Assembly: GCF_001641285.1 (NCBI RefSeq)
Contig: NZ_CP014841.1
Location: 1,178,001-1,242,000, forward strand
Origin: Dyella thiooxydans
GTDB lineage: Bacteria > Pseudomonadota > Gammaproteobacteria > Xanthomonadales > Rhodanobacteraceae
Length of the DNA: 64,000 bases
Direction: 5' to 3'
The notes beneath the pieces are model-generated. The model was not told the DNA's origin. It saw only the letters and a program-made list of their open reading frames with translations, and did not search any database. Position numbers and translations under genes: made by a program. Below, piece by piece: positions 53,063-61,062 of the stretch (position 1 is the first letter of the stretch; each line of letters opens with the position of its first letter).

Positions 53063-56000
53063 TCACGCCGTCGCGCGGGAGCGCTCCTCGAATTGCACCT
53101 GTTCGATCAGCAGCTGGATGAAGCGGTTCCTCTGCCGGCGGTATTGCGCATCGTGGGGACCGGCCACGGCGGCGGCATGCATCGCGACGTGCGCCGTGCT
53201 CGCCTCTCGCAGGTTCGCGTTTACCGCGAGCGCGGCGTCCAGGTAGCTTCCGGTCGCACACGTGCGCTCGGCGTGATGCCGCCAGAACTCCGGCCCAGCC
53301 GGCAGCGCCAGCAATTGCTCCTCCCACTGCAATGCGCTGGCGAGGGCTCCCAGCGCCGTGACCGGGCGGGCGGCGTTCCACTTCCAGCGGAAGCCGTCCA
53401 GCCAGCGCGGGAGATCCCCCGGCGGCATCGGCCGCGCCAGCGCGTAGCCCTGCCCCATGTCCGCGCCCAGCCACAACGCGGCCTCGATCAGACCCGGCGT
53501 CTCCAGACCCTCGACCACCACATCGAGCCCCAGGTCGTGCCCGAGCCGGACCAGCTGGCGAATGAAGCGCAGCGTGCGCAGCGGATCGTCAGCCACCTGC
53601 ATCACGATGGCCTGGTCGATCTTCACCCGGTCGAATGGCCAGTGCCGCAGGCGGATGAGCGAGCTGTAGCCTGCGCCGAGATCGTCCTCGACCAGCCGCA
53701 CGCCCAGTGCCTTGAGCGCCTGCATGCCGGCCATCCCGGAAGCCGCGCTGTGGTCTGTGCCCATCGGCGACTCGAGGATCTCCAGCAGCAGCGACTCGAC
53801 CGGGCAGCGTCCCTCGGAAATGCTCGCCGCTGCGGCCTCGGCGTAGCGCGGATCCTCCAGAGCCGCGGCCGGCGTGTTCACCGACACGTCCACCACATGG
53901 CCCATCCGGAAGAGCATCTCCCGCTGTTGCGTCGCCTGCGAAAGCACCTGCCGGAACAGCACCACCAGGTCGTCATCCCCCAGTGCCGGGAGGAAACGCG
54001 CGGGTGACAGCAGCCCTCCGTCCGGGTCCTGCAGACGCGCCAGCGCCTCCAGTTCGGACACCCGTCCATCGGCCAGCCGCACCACCGGCTGGTAGTAGGT
54101 CTGCAAGGCATCGGTGGCGATCAACGCCCGCCAGCGTTCGCGCACGAAGAAGGGCAACAGCTCCGTCCCCGGGCGCGGCGGCACCAGGCGGGCCAGGGCG
54201 AGATCGAGCAGATTCTTGAGCTGGTCGACGAATGCCTGCTGGTCCTCGCTCTGGAAGCCGCCCGAATACGCGCTGTAGATCGTGAGCACCGCCGATGGCG
54301 TCGGCGGCATCGGGCAAAGGGGAATCGCCACGCTCGACACGATCCCGATCGGCAGCGCCACGTCGCGCCAGCTGACCATCGCCGGATCGGTCCCGTAGTG
54401 CAGGCAACGCTGCACCTGTCCGGTACGCCACGCGCGCCCGCTCGGCCCGCCGCCCTGCTGGCTGTCGGCATTGACCCGGATCGGCGCGGCGCCACCCCGT
54501 GCCAGCGCCCGGAGGTATTCGGCAAACGCCTCGCCGCCGACGGCTTCGTAGGTGAGCTGACCGCTGTCGTCGGGCCGCCCCACCGCGCAGGAACAGATTT
54601 CGCTGTGCCCGGCAAGCGCGTCCACCACGCCCTGGATCAGCTCGAGATAACCTTCCGCCGACCAGGCCAGTGCATTGAGACGCGCCAGCAGCGCCACACG
54701 CTCACGCTGCACGTCGCGGATGCTCTCCAGTTGCCACTGGCGCTCGAGCCCGAGCCGCTGCAGCACGATGCCCAGCGGGCGGCGATCGCTGACCGACAGG
54801 CTGCCGAAACGCTGCGCGATGAGGTCCCGCAGGCGTTCCACGCCCTCCAGCAACCAGACCTCCTCCAGGCCGGCCGATGCATGGAAGCGCCCGGCCCGTG
54901 CCGCCTGCAAACGATGCGACTCGATATCCAGGCCCGGCTGCACCAGTAGCTGGATGTGCTGGGCGAAGCGTGCTGCCAGCATGGCGCGATCGACCTCGGG
55001 CAATACCGCGAACAGCCGGGCGATGCCTTCGTGCGAACGGAGCTCGCCGATAAAGGCCTCGACGAGCTCGGGAACCAGCGGCTCGGCAAGCGCCGCCCAC
55101 GGCCTCAGCAGGGCCTCGGCGTGCTGCCCGTAGGGAGCCTGGTTGCGGCCATCGAACTCGGGGACGGGCTGTCCGGCCGCGGCGAGCGGGGTCGACCACC
55201 AGCGCTCGCGTTGCCGCTTGCGCGCCTTCACCTGGTACATCGCCTGGTCGGCGCGGCGCAGCAGCTGCTGGCCGCCGCCGGTCGCATGGTCCGGAAACAG
55301 CGCGATGCCCAGGCTGGCAGTCAGCTCGAACACTTCGCCGTCGACCCGCATGGGCTCGCGCAGGGCGATCCACAGGCGATCGAGCAGGGGCTCGATCTCC
55401 ACGTCGCGATGCAGCCCCTCGCAGACGATCACGAACTCGTCGCCGCCCAGGCGGGCGATGTAGTCGTCCGGCCGCAATGCCGCGCGCAGCCGACGCGCGA
55501 CCTCGACCAGCAGGAGATCGCCGGTGGCATGCCCGTAGCGATCATTGATCGGCTTCAGGTCATCCAGATCGAGCATGCCCACGGCAACCAGTCGCTCGTT
55601 GCGCTCGGCGCGCTCGAGAGCGCACTCCATGTGCATGTCCAGCGCACGCCGGTTCGGCAATCCGGTCAGCGCATCGTGCAGGGCGAGGTAGGTCTGCCGC
55701 TGCTGCTCTTCGAGCTGGGCCCGGCGACGTTCGTGCTGGTGCAGAGCGATTCCGGCCACCTCGGCCAGTTCGTCCAGTACGTGGCACATCTCGTCGTCGA
55801 ACGCGTCTTCCTCCCGGGTGATCAGGGCGAACACCCCGATCGGCTTCGCCGAGCGCCCGGGCGCGTGGTCCGGAGCAAGAATCGGCCAGCATCCGGAGGC
55901 CCCCATGCCCGCCAGCGGCCCGTGCCGCCAGATCGGCGACATGTCGCTGCGCTCGCCGGGACGGATCCGGATCTGCGGACGCATTTCGCGCAAGGCGATC

Positions 56001-56881
56001 AGGGGCAGCGGCACCCGCTCCCCCTCGGCCGGTAGCCGGGGAAAAAGTCGCCCGAGCTCCTCGGCGATCGGGCCGGCGAGCGCGACGCGGCGAAGCGACG
56101 CGCCATCATTCTCGACCATCAGTACATCCACGGCGGCGGCGCCGGCGACTTCGACCAGCGACTGGGCCAGCGTGCGATACACCGCGGCCGGGTCCGGCTG
56201 CTCGAGCAGCGCCCGCTGGATTGCACGCTGCGCCTCGCGGTAACGGCTGATGCGCTGGTCCCGCTCGATCATGGCCTGGTGGTCCCAGAACCGAACCAGC
56301 TCGACCACCAGCTGCTCCAGCCACGCCCCCAGTTGATCCAGCGCCTCGTCCGCGGCATCGACCGCGCAGGCCGCCAGCACCAATCGGCTGCCATCCTGCG
56401 CACGGGTTGCCGCCAGGCAACACGCGAACCCGTCGTTCCACGCGCCGGTCTGCCCCGGGGCGGACGCCTCGGGGCTCCGCCGCAAGACGTACCCAGCCTG
56501 CAGATCGAGCACCTGGCCCACCGGGCTCTCCGGCCCGACGCGAGGCGGATCGTCTCCCGAAAGCAGGCGGCCAGCCCGGTCGGTCGCCGACCCGGCCGCG
56601 GCCAGCACGGTGACTCCATCGCCACCGGGCACGTGCCGGCCGAGCCACACCAGCGGCAGCTCCATCGTTGCTGCGAAGATCGCCACGGCCTCGGCTATGG
56701 CAAGTCGGCGGTCATAGCCGTGGTTCGTGTGCAGGCGGACCAGGGTTTCGGCAAGGCTCCGGTAGAAGCGTGAGCGCAGCCCGGCTCCGGCCAGGGGATG
56801 ATCCGGCGCCTCCCGCTTCAAGCCGTCGCGCTCTGCTCCCCGATCGCCCTGTTCCATCCGAAATCGTCCCGACTCGCCCAT
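53063..56881 (-). CDS. Multi-sensor GGDEF-EAL protein with globin-like and CZB-like regions
   Basis: 1272 residues from the ATG at 56879-56881 (another ATG at 56857 is possible). No membrane helices. In order: GAF-like (about 70-195), GAF-like (215-380), GGDEF (395-560, intact GGDEF at 479-483, RPDD I-site at 470-473), a helical region like globin-coupled sensors (590-700, with GRFHASAGLEEVWLLEGVER and candidate proximal His667), a third GAF (730-905), EAL (920-1165, EAL at 945-947, with VSVNTPA, LLLEILES, EDDLGAGYSSL, VKIDQAIV, VEGLETP all kept), and a C-terminal helical tail with Cys1208, His1231 and His1235 resembling a CZB zinc module. Both catalytic domains look active. The globin and CZB calls are mine from motif spacing and need structure-based confirmation. 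Confidence 0.85.
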   Translation of the reverse strand: MGESGRFRMEQGDRGAERDGLKREAPDHPLAGAGLRSRFYRSLAETLVRLHTNHGYDRRLAIAEAVAIFAATMELPLVWLGRHVPGGDGVTVLAAAGSATDRAGRLLSGDDPPRVGPESPVGQVLDLQAGYVLRRSPEASAPGQTGAWNDGFACCLAATRAQDGSRLVLAACAVDAADEALDQLGAWLEQLVVELVRFWDHQAMIERDQRISRYREAQRAIQRALLEQPDPAAVYRTLAQSLVEVAGAAAVDVLMVENDGASLRRVALAGPIAEELGRLFPRLPAEGERVPLPLIALREMRPQIRIRPGERSDMSPIWRHGPLAGMGASGCWPILAPDHAPGRSAKPIGVFALITREEDAFDDEMCHVLDELAEVAGIALHQHERRRAQLEEQQRQTYLALHDALTGLPNRRALDMHMECALERAERNERLVAVGMLDLDDLKPINDRYGHATGDLLLVEVARRLRAALRPDDYIARLGGDEFVIVCEGLHRDVEIEPLLDRLWIALREPMRVDGEVFELTASLGIALFPDHATGGGQQLLRRADQAMYQVKARKRQRERWWSTPLAAAGQPVPEFDGRNQAPYGQHAEALLRPWAALAEPLVPELVEAFIGELRSHEGIARLFAVLPEVDRAMLAARFAQHIQLLVQPGLDIESHRLQAARAGRFHASAGLEEVWLLEGVERLRDLIAQRFGSLSVSDRRPLGIVLQRLGLERQWQLESIRDVQRERVALLARLNALAWSAEGYLELIQGVVDALAGHSEICSCAVGRPDDSGQLTYEAVGGEAFAEYLRALARGGAAPIRVNADSQQGGGPSGRAWRTGQVQRCLHYGTDPAMVSWRDVALPIGIVSSVAIPLCPMPPTPSAVLTIYSAYSGGFQSEDQQAFVDQLKNLLDLALARLVPPRPGTELLPFFVRERWRALIATDALQTYYQPVVRLADGRVSELEALARLQDPDGGLLSPARFLPALGDDDLVVLFRQVLSQATQQREMLFRMGHVVDVSVNTPAAALEDPRYAEAAAASISEGRCPVESLLLEILESPMGTDHSAASGMAGMQALKALGVRLVEDDLGAGYSSLIRLRHWPFDRVKIDQAIVMQVADDPLRTLRFIRQLVRLGHDLGLDVVVEGLETPGLIEAALWLGADMGQGYALARPMPPGDLPRWLDGFRWKWNAARPVTALGALASALQWEEQLLALPAGPEFWRHHAERTCATGSYLDAALAVNANLREASTAHVAMHAAAVAGPHDAQYRRQRNRFIQLLIEQVQFEERSRATA

Positions 56882-57083
56882 CGCACGCACTGCCGCGCCC
56901 CGGTGAACCGGTGGAGCGAAGTGCCCCCGGGGCGCTCCGGACCCGTATGCTTCCTTATCGTCGTCCCCATGCGGAGCTTGAATCGCCACCGCCCGCGTCC
57001 GGCATCATAACCCCGTGCGCGAAGGCCTGCGCCACGTGCCAGACTGCGGGCCAAACGACCTGCAACCACCCCCGACGGGTTTC

Positions 57084-57755
57084 ATGGTGCCTTCCGATAG
57101 CGACAGTGACTGGCGGTTCCCCGCGCTGCTGCTGGGGCTGTTCCTCATCGCGACCAGCCTGCTCGGCATCGCGCCACGCTATCGGCAGGACTGGCTGCTG
57201 GAGAACGCGGTCGTGCTGGTGGCGCTGCCCCTGCTCACCTACGGCTGGCACCGCCTCCGTTTTTCCCGTGGGGCATGCATCGCGATGTTCGCATTCCTGC
57301 TGCTGCACGAAGTGGGGGCGCACTACACCTACTCCGAGGTGCCGTACGACGCATGGTTCCAGCGCCTCACCGGCCACTCGCTCGACCGCCTGCTCGGATT
57401 CCCGCGCAACGAATACGACCGCCTGGTGCACTTCCTCTACGGACTGCTGGTGACGCCGATGGCGGTGGAATTGCTCGATGGGCGCGCGCCGCCGCGGGGC
57501 ATCTGGCGGTGGATCCTGCCGGTAACCTTCGTGATGTCGCACTCGGTGGTGTACGAGCTGGTGGAATGGCTCGCTGCGGTCCATTTCGGCAGCGGGCTGG
57601 GCACCGCCTATCTCGGCACCCAAGGCGATCCGTGGGACGCTCAGAAGGACATGGCGCTGGCTGCACTCGGCAGCGTGCTGGCCATGCTGGCGAAGGCGGC
57701 TGGCGATGCGCTTCGCCGGGGACGCGATTGCCGCCGTCAGGCAAGCGGCCCATGA
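57084..57755 (+). CDS. DUF2238 (YjdF-like) inner-membrane protein
   Basis: 223 residues from ATG 57084; a GTG at 57015 would add 23. Five or six transmembrane helices. The family block is clear: LLHEVGAHYTYSEVPYDAW, GFPRNEYDRLVHFLYGLL, SVVYELVEW and LGTQGDPWDAQKDMALA, rich in conserved His, Glu and Asp within helices, which hints at metal or proton handling. Function is unknown. Divergent from the GGDEF-EAL gene; the L,D-transpeptidase gene follows by 33 bp. Confidence 0.85.
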   Translation: MVPSDSDSDWRFPALLLGLFLIATSLLGIAPRYRQDWLLENAVVLVALPLLTYGWHRLRFSRGACIAMFAFLLLHEVGAHYTYSEVPYDAWFQRLTGHSLDRLLGFPRNEYDRLVHFLYGLLVTPMAVELLDGRAPPRGIWRWILPVTFVMSHSVVYELVEWLAAVHFGSGLGTAYLGTQGDPWDAQKDMALAALGSVLAMLAKAAGDALRRGRDCRRQASGP

Positions 57756-57788
57756 TGGAATACCGATTTCGCCGCCCTTTCTTTCCGC

Positions 57789-58790
57789 ATGCCCTCCCCG
57801 CGCCGGCCCCACCTGTCGATCGCACTGCTGCTCGCCCTGCTGCTGTGGCCGGCGGCGGCGTTGCAGGCTGCCACGCGCTATTTCTGGCATCCGGAAATTG
57901 CACCTGCCGGCCCGGTGGTGGTGATCGTCAGCCTCGACGAGCAGTCGATCTACGTGTATCGCAATGGCGTGGCGATCGGCGCAGGCCCGATCAGCTCCGG
58001 CAAACCGGGGTACGAGACGCCCCCCGGCGTCTACAGCATCCTGCAGAAGGAGCGCGAGCATCGCTCCAACCTCTACGACGATGCGCCGATGCCGTACATG
58101 CAGCGGCTGACCTGGGACGGCGTCGCGCTGCACGGCGGCGTGCTTCCCGGGCATCCGGCCTCCCACGGCTGCGTGCGGTTGCCGCCGGCCTTCGCCGAGA
58201 AGCTGTTTGCCGTGACCCAGCGTGGCGGCATCGTCGTCGTATCCGACAGCAAGGTATCGCCGGCGCCGATCGTGCACCCCGCCGCGGTGGCACCGATCGA
58301 CCTGACCGGCGCACCGATGGCCGTGCCCGGCGAGGGCGACGATACGCTCACCCTGGCGCCGGGAGGCGCGTTGGGCGTGGTGGTCAGCACTTACGACCAG
58401 CGGGTCTATGTGCTGCGCAATGGCGTGCTGGTGGGTCAGGCGCCGCTGTCGACGGCTCCGGGCGAGATTCCCGAGGGCACGCTGCTCTACGTGATGACCG
58501 GTCAGGCGGAAGCCGGCGGTGACGACCGGCCGACACTGCCCCGCTGGTCGGCCTATCGCATCCTGGGCGAAGGCCCTGTGCCGGATCCCGCAACGATGGC
58601 CGCGCAGATACATGTGCCGGGCGGGTTCGGGCAGCGGCTGCGCGACGCCATGGTGCCGGGGACAACGGTGCTGGTCACCGACCTGCCCGGTCTGGGGGGC
58701 GACGAGAAGGCCCCCTACGCCAAGCTGCTCGAAGCGGTCTCCCCCGCCCCGGCGACCGCGAAGCCCGTCACGCCGCGCGAAAGTCGCTGA
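57789..58790 (+). CDS. L,D-transpeptidase (YkuD family), secreted
   Basis: 333 residues with a signal peptide (LSIALLLALLLWPAAALQA, cleavage near residue 28). The YkuD catalytic domain is at about 40-160: HGGVLPGHPASHGCVRLP carries the His, the second His and the nucleophile Cys. Such enzymes make 3-3 peptidoglycan crosslinks or attach lipoproteins. The second half (about 190-300) repeats the beta-rich pattern VVVSTYDQRVYVLRNGVLVG, like a second, degenerate YkuD-like domain without the Cys. It lies in a run with DUF2238 and another transpeptidase-family gene. Confidence 0.9.
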   Translation: MPSPRRPHLSIALLLALLLWPAAALQAATRYFWHPEIAPAGPVVVIVSLDEQSIYVYRNGVAIGAGPISSGKPGYETPPGVYSILQKEREHRSNLYDDAPMPYMQRLTWDGVALHGGVLPGHPASHGCVRLPPAFAEKLFAVTQRGGIVVVSDSKVSPAPIVHPAAVAPIDLTGAPMAVPGEGDDTLTLAPGGALGVVVSTYDQRVYVLRNGVLVGQAPLSTAPGEIPEGTLLYVMTGQAEAGGDDRPTLPRWSAYRILGEGPVPDPATMAAQIHVPGGFGQRLRDAMVPGTTVLVTDLPGLGGDEKAPYAKLLEAVSPAPATAKPVTPRESR

Positions 58791-58869
58791 GTTCGTTCAT
58801 TTTTTCCTGACAATTCGTTCAGCTTCCGCACCGGAAACTGGCCGCCGTTCGTTCTTGTGGCTGCCTCCC

Positions 58870-59610
58870 ATGCCGTACTTTGCCCCTCGCACCCTGGTGC
58901 GTCGCGTGCTTCCTGTTGTTGCCCTGCTGCTCGGCCTCTCGCCCGCATCCCATGCGGCGGCGCCCGGCGACCTTGCGAGCGCGCTGGTCCGGGCTGCGCC
59001 GGCGGCCGATCCACACGTGATCGCGTTGGCGACCCGCGCGTTGCAGTGCGTGCAGAAGGCGATGCCCGCTCGCACGCTCAGCGTGATCGACTATTCGCGC
59101 CCGTCCACCCAGCCGCGACTGTGGGTGTTCGACCTGACTCACCGCACCCTGCTGTTCAAGGAGCTCGTGGCGCACGGCCGCAACAGCGGAGACAACCTGG
59201 CCTCGCATTTCTCCAATGCGCCGGGCAGCCTGATGTCCAGCCTCGGCACCTTCGTCACGGACGGCACCTACGTGGGCCACAACGGCTATTCGCTGCGTCT
59301 GAAGGGGCTTGACGAGGGCTTCAACGACAACGCCGAAAGCCGCGCCATCGTGATCCACGGGGCGGGTTATGTCAGTCCCCTGTTCGCCTCTTCCGAAGGG
59401 CGCCTGGGGCGCAGCTGGGGCTGCCCGGCGGTGCGACGGGGCGTAGCCAAGCGGCTGATCGACACGATCAAGGATCGTTCGGTGGTCTTTGCCTACTACC
59501 CCGATCCCAAGTGGCTGAAGCAGTCCTCCACGCTGGGGGATTGCGGTTCCGAGGTGACTGCCGGCCTCGACCGGGCGACCGGCCCGCGCCGGGCGCTGCT
59601 CAGCCCCTGA
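58870..59610 (+). CDS. Murein L,D-transpeptidase catalytic domain family protein (YkuD_2)
   Basis: 246 residues from the ATG at 58870, with a signal peptide (LPVVALLLGLSPASHAA). It belongs to the YkuD_2 branch: SVIDYSRPSTQPRLWVFDL, VAHGRNSGDN, IVIHGAGYVSPLF and GRLGRSWGCPAV with the nucleophile Cys. Length is right for the family. Its stop is 9 bp from the stop of the convergent universal stress protein gene. Two different transpeptidase families side by side suggest a shared envelope task, which is inference. Confidence 0.9.
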   Translation: MPYFAPRTLVRRVLPVVALLLGLSPASHAAAPGDLASALVRAAPAADPHVIALATRALQCVQKAMPARTLSVIDYSRPSTQPRLWVFDLTHRTLLFKELVAHGRNSGDNLASHFSNAPGSLMSSLGTFVTDGTYVGHNGYSLRLKGLDEGFNDNAESRAIVIHGAGYVSPLFASSEGRLGRSWGCPAVRRGVAKRLIDTIKDRSVVFAYYPDPKWLKQSSTLGDCGSEVTAGLDRATGPRRALLSP

Positions 59611-59619
59611 GCCCCGGTG

Positions 59620-60420
59620 TCAGTGCGCCATCAACAGCGGCAGATGGGCGTGGTCGAGCACGTGCCGGGTTGCGCCACCGAGGGCCAGCTCGCTCAGGCG
59701 TGAGCGCCCCCAGGCGCCCATCACCAGCAGGTCCGCCTCGATCTCCCGGGCCGTCTCGAGCAGGGCCTTGCCGACGTTGGCACCCCTGTCGAAGCGCTGC
59801 CATTCGACCGCCACACCCTGCCGTCCCAGCCAGGCCCGCAGTGGCAGCGCCGGCGGAGACAGACCCGGCAGGCCGGTGCGCTCGCCGTCCAGCACGAGCA
59901 CCTTGCTTGCCCGCTTGAGCAACGGCAACGCCGCCTTGACCGCACCGGCCGCCTCGCCGGACCCGTTCCAGGCCACCAGGATGCGATCCGGCGCGCCGGT
60001 GCCGCGCCAGGTTTCCGGTACCAGCAGCATGGGCGAGGCATCGTCGAACAGGGTGCGGGTGATGTTGTCGAAGCCGATCGGCGCATCCGGGTTGCGCACG
60101 GGCAACTCGGTGACGATGAACTGCGCCAGCCGTGAGCGCTTGGCGAGGATCGGCACATAGGCGCCGCGGATCACCTCCCACTCCCCTTTCACGCCATGCC
60201 GCGCGCACAGCGCCGCCCATTGCGCGGCGAAGGTCTGCGCCGAACGTTCTTCGGTATCGAGCATCGCCAGTGCCTCGGGCATGGCCATCACCGGCGGATA
60301 CACCGCCACCACGTGGATGCCGGTGGCGAAGGCGTCCAGTTGACGGGCCGCGGCCAGGCCGACCACGCAGGCCGGCGTGTCGTCCTCGAGGCGGTCGAGG
60401 TTGATGATCAGGTCGAGCAT
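59620..60420 (-). CDS. Tandem-domain universal stress protein
   Basis: 266 residues from the ATG at 60418-60420 with GGAG 9 nt upstream; an open frame 10 codons longer is less likely. Two UspA-type folds: the second (about 145-266) ends in the ATP-binding pattern LLVMGAWGRSRLSELALGGATRHVL (GxxGxRG-like); the first is degenerate. Double-Usp proteins of this type are often induced by low oxygen. It is divergent from the single-domain usp gene across a 194-bp region with two FNR/ANR-type boxes. Confidence 0.9.
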   Translation of the reverse strand: MLDLIINLDRLEDDTPACVVGLAAARQLDAFATGIHVVAVYPPVMAMPEALAMLDTEERSAQTFAAQWAALCARHGVKGEWEVIRGAYVPILAKRSRLAQFIVTELPVRNPDAPIGFDNITRTLFDDASPMLLVPETWRGTGAPDRILVAWNGSGEAAGAVKAALPLLKRASKVLVLDGERTGLPGLSPPALPLRAWLGRQGVAVEWQRFDRGANVGKALLETAREIEADLLVMGAWGRSRLSELALGGATRHVLDHAHLPLLMAH

Positions 60421-60476
60421 GACGGGGGCTCCGGAGGGCGTGGTCGACATGCTGCACCAACCGCTCGTGCCGGCCG

Positions 60477-60490
60477 TTGATCAGGGTCAA
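60477..60490. promoter_or_regulatory. FNR/ANR-type box 1
   Basis: TTGAT-CAGG-GTCAA, 9 of 10 matches to TTGAT-N4-ATCAA. Centred about 63 bp before the start codon of the minus-strand usp gene, a fitting place for activation of that gene. Confidence 0.65.
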
Positions 60491-60543
60491 CCGGCCGGCC
60501 GGCCACGACGCCCCGTCTCCCCGGCAACCGAACGGGGGCGCCA

Positions 60544-60557
60544 TTGACGCCCATCAA
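60544..60557. promoter_or_regulatory. FNR/ANR-type box 2
   Basis: TTGAC-GCCC-ATCAA, 9 of 10 matches to TTGAT-N4-ATCAA. Centred about 64 bp before the start codon of the plus-strand usp gene, mirroring box 1. TGTATC at 60585-60590 could be the -10. Confidence 0.65.
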
Positions 60558-60614
60558 GATCGGCCTTGCCGACCTGGCGCACCCTGTATCCGTCCACTGC
60601 GTCCGGAGCACGCC

Positions 60615-61052
60615 ATGTTCAAGCACATCCTGGTTCCCACCGACGGATCGGAGCTCTCCATCCGTGCGGCCACCACGGCCATCGACCTCGCCCGCACCTG
60701 CGGCGCGCGCATCCTCGCCCTGCACGTGGTGCCGCCCTTCCACACGATCTCCTACATGGCCGAGATGCTTGCGGCCACCGAGCTGGCTTACACGCAGGAG
60801 TCGATCGCGCGCGCGGAACGCTTTCTTGCCGAGGTCCGCGATCGTGCCGCCAAGGCCGGCGTACCGTGCGACAGCCGCTATCTGCTGGACGAGCAGCCGC
60901 ACAAGGTGATCGCGCGGGTCGCCGGCGAGAACCACTGCGACCTGATCGTGATGGGCTCGCACGGCTGGCGCGGGCTGAACCGCCTGCTGCTGGGCAGCGA
61001 GACGCAGAAGGTGCTGCTGACCGCCGAGCCGCCCGTACTGGTCTGCCATTGA
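60615..61052 (+). CDS. Universal stress protein, UspA family
   Basis: 145 residues from the ATG at 60615 with GGAG upstream. Classic single Usp: MFKHILVPTDGSELSIRAA at the start and the ATP-binding end LIVMGSHGWRGLNRLLLGSETQKVLL (GxxGxxG-S). The open frame upstream is not coding. It opens a plus-strand unit with the P-type ATPase (10 bp later) under the ANR/FNR-type boxes. Confidence 0.95.
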   Translation: MFKHILVPTDGSELSIRAATTAIDLARTCGARILALHVVPPFHTISYMAEMLAATELAYTQESIARAERFLAEVRDRAAKAGVPCDSRYLLDEQPHKVIARVAGENHCDLIVMGSHGWRGLNRLLLGSETQKVLLTAEPPVLVCH

Positions 61053-61062
61053 TGCCTCCGCG

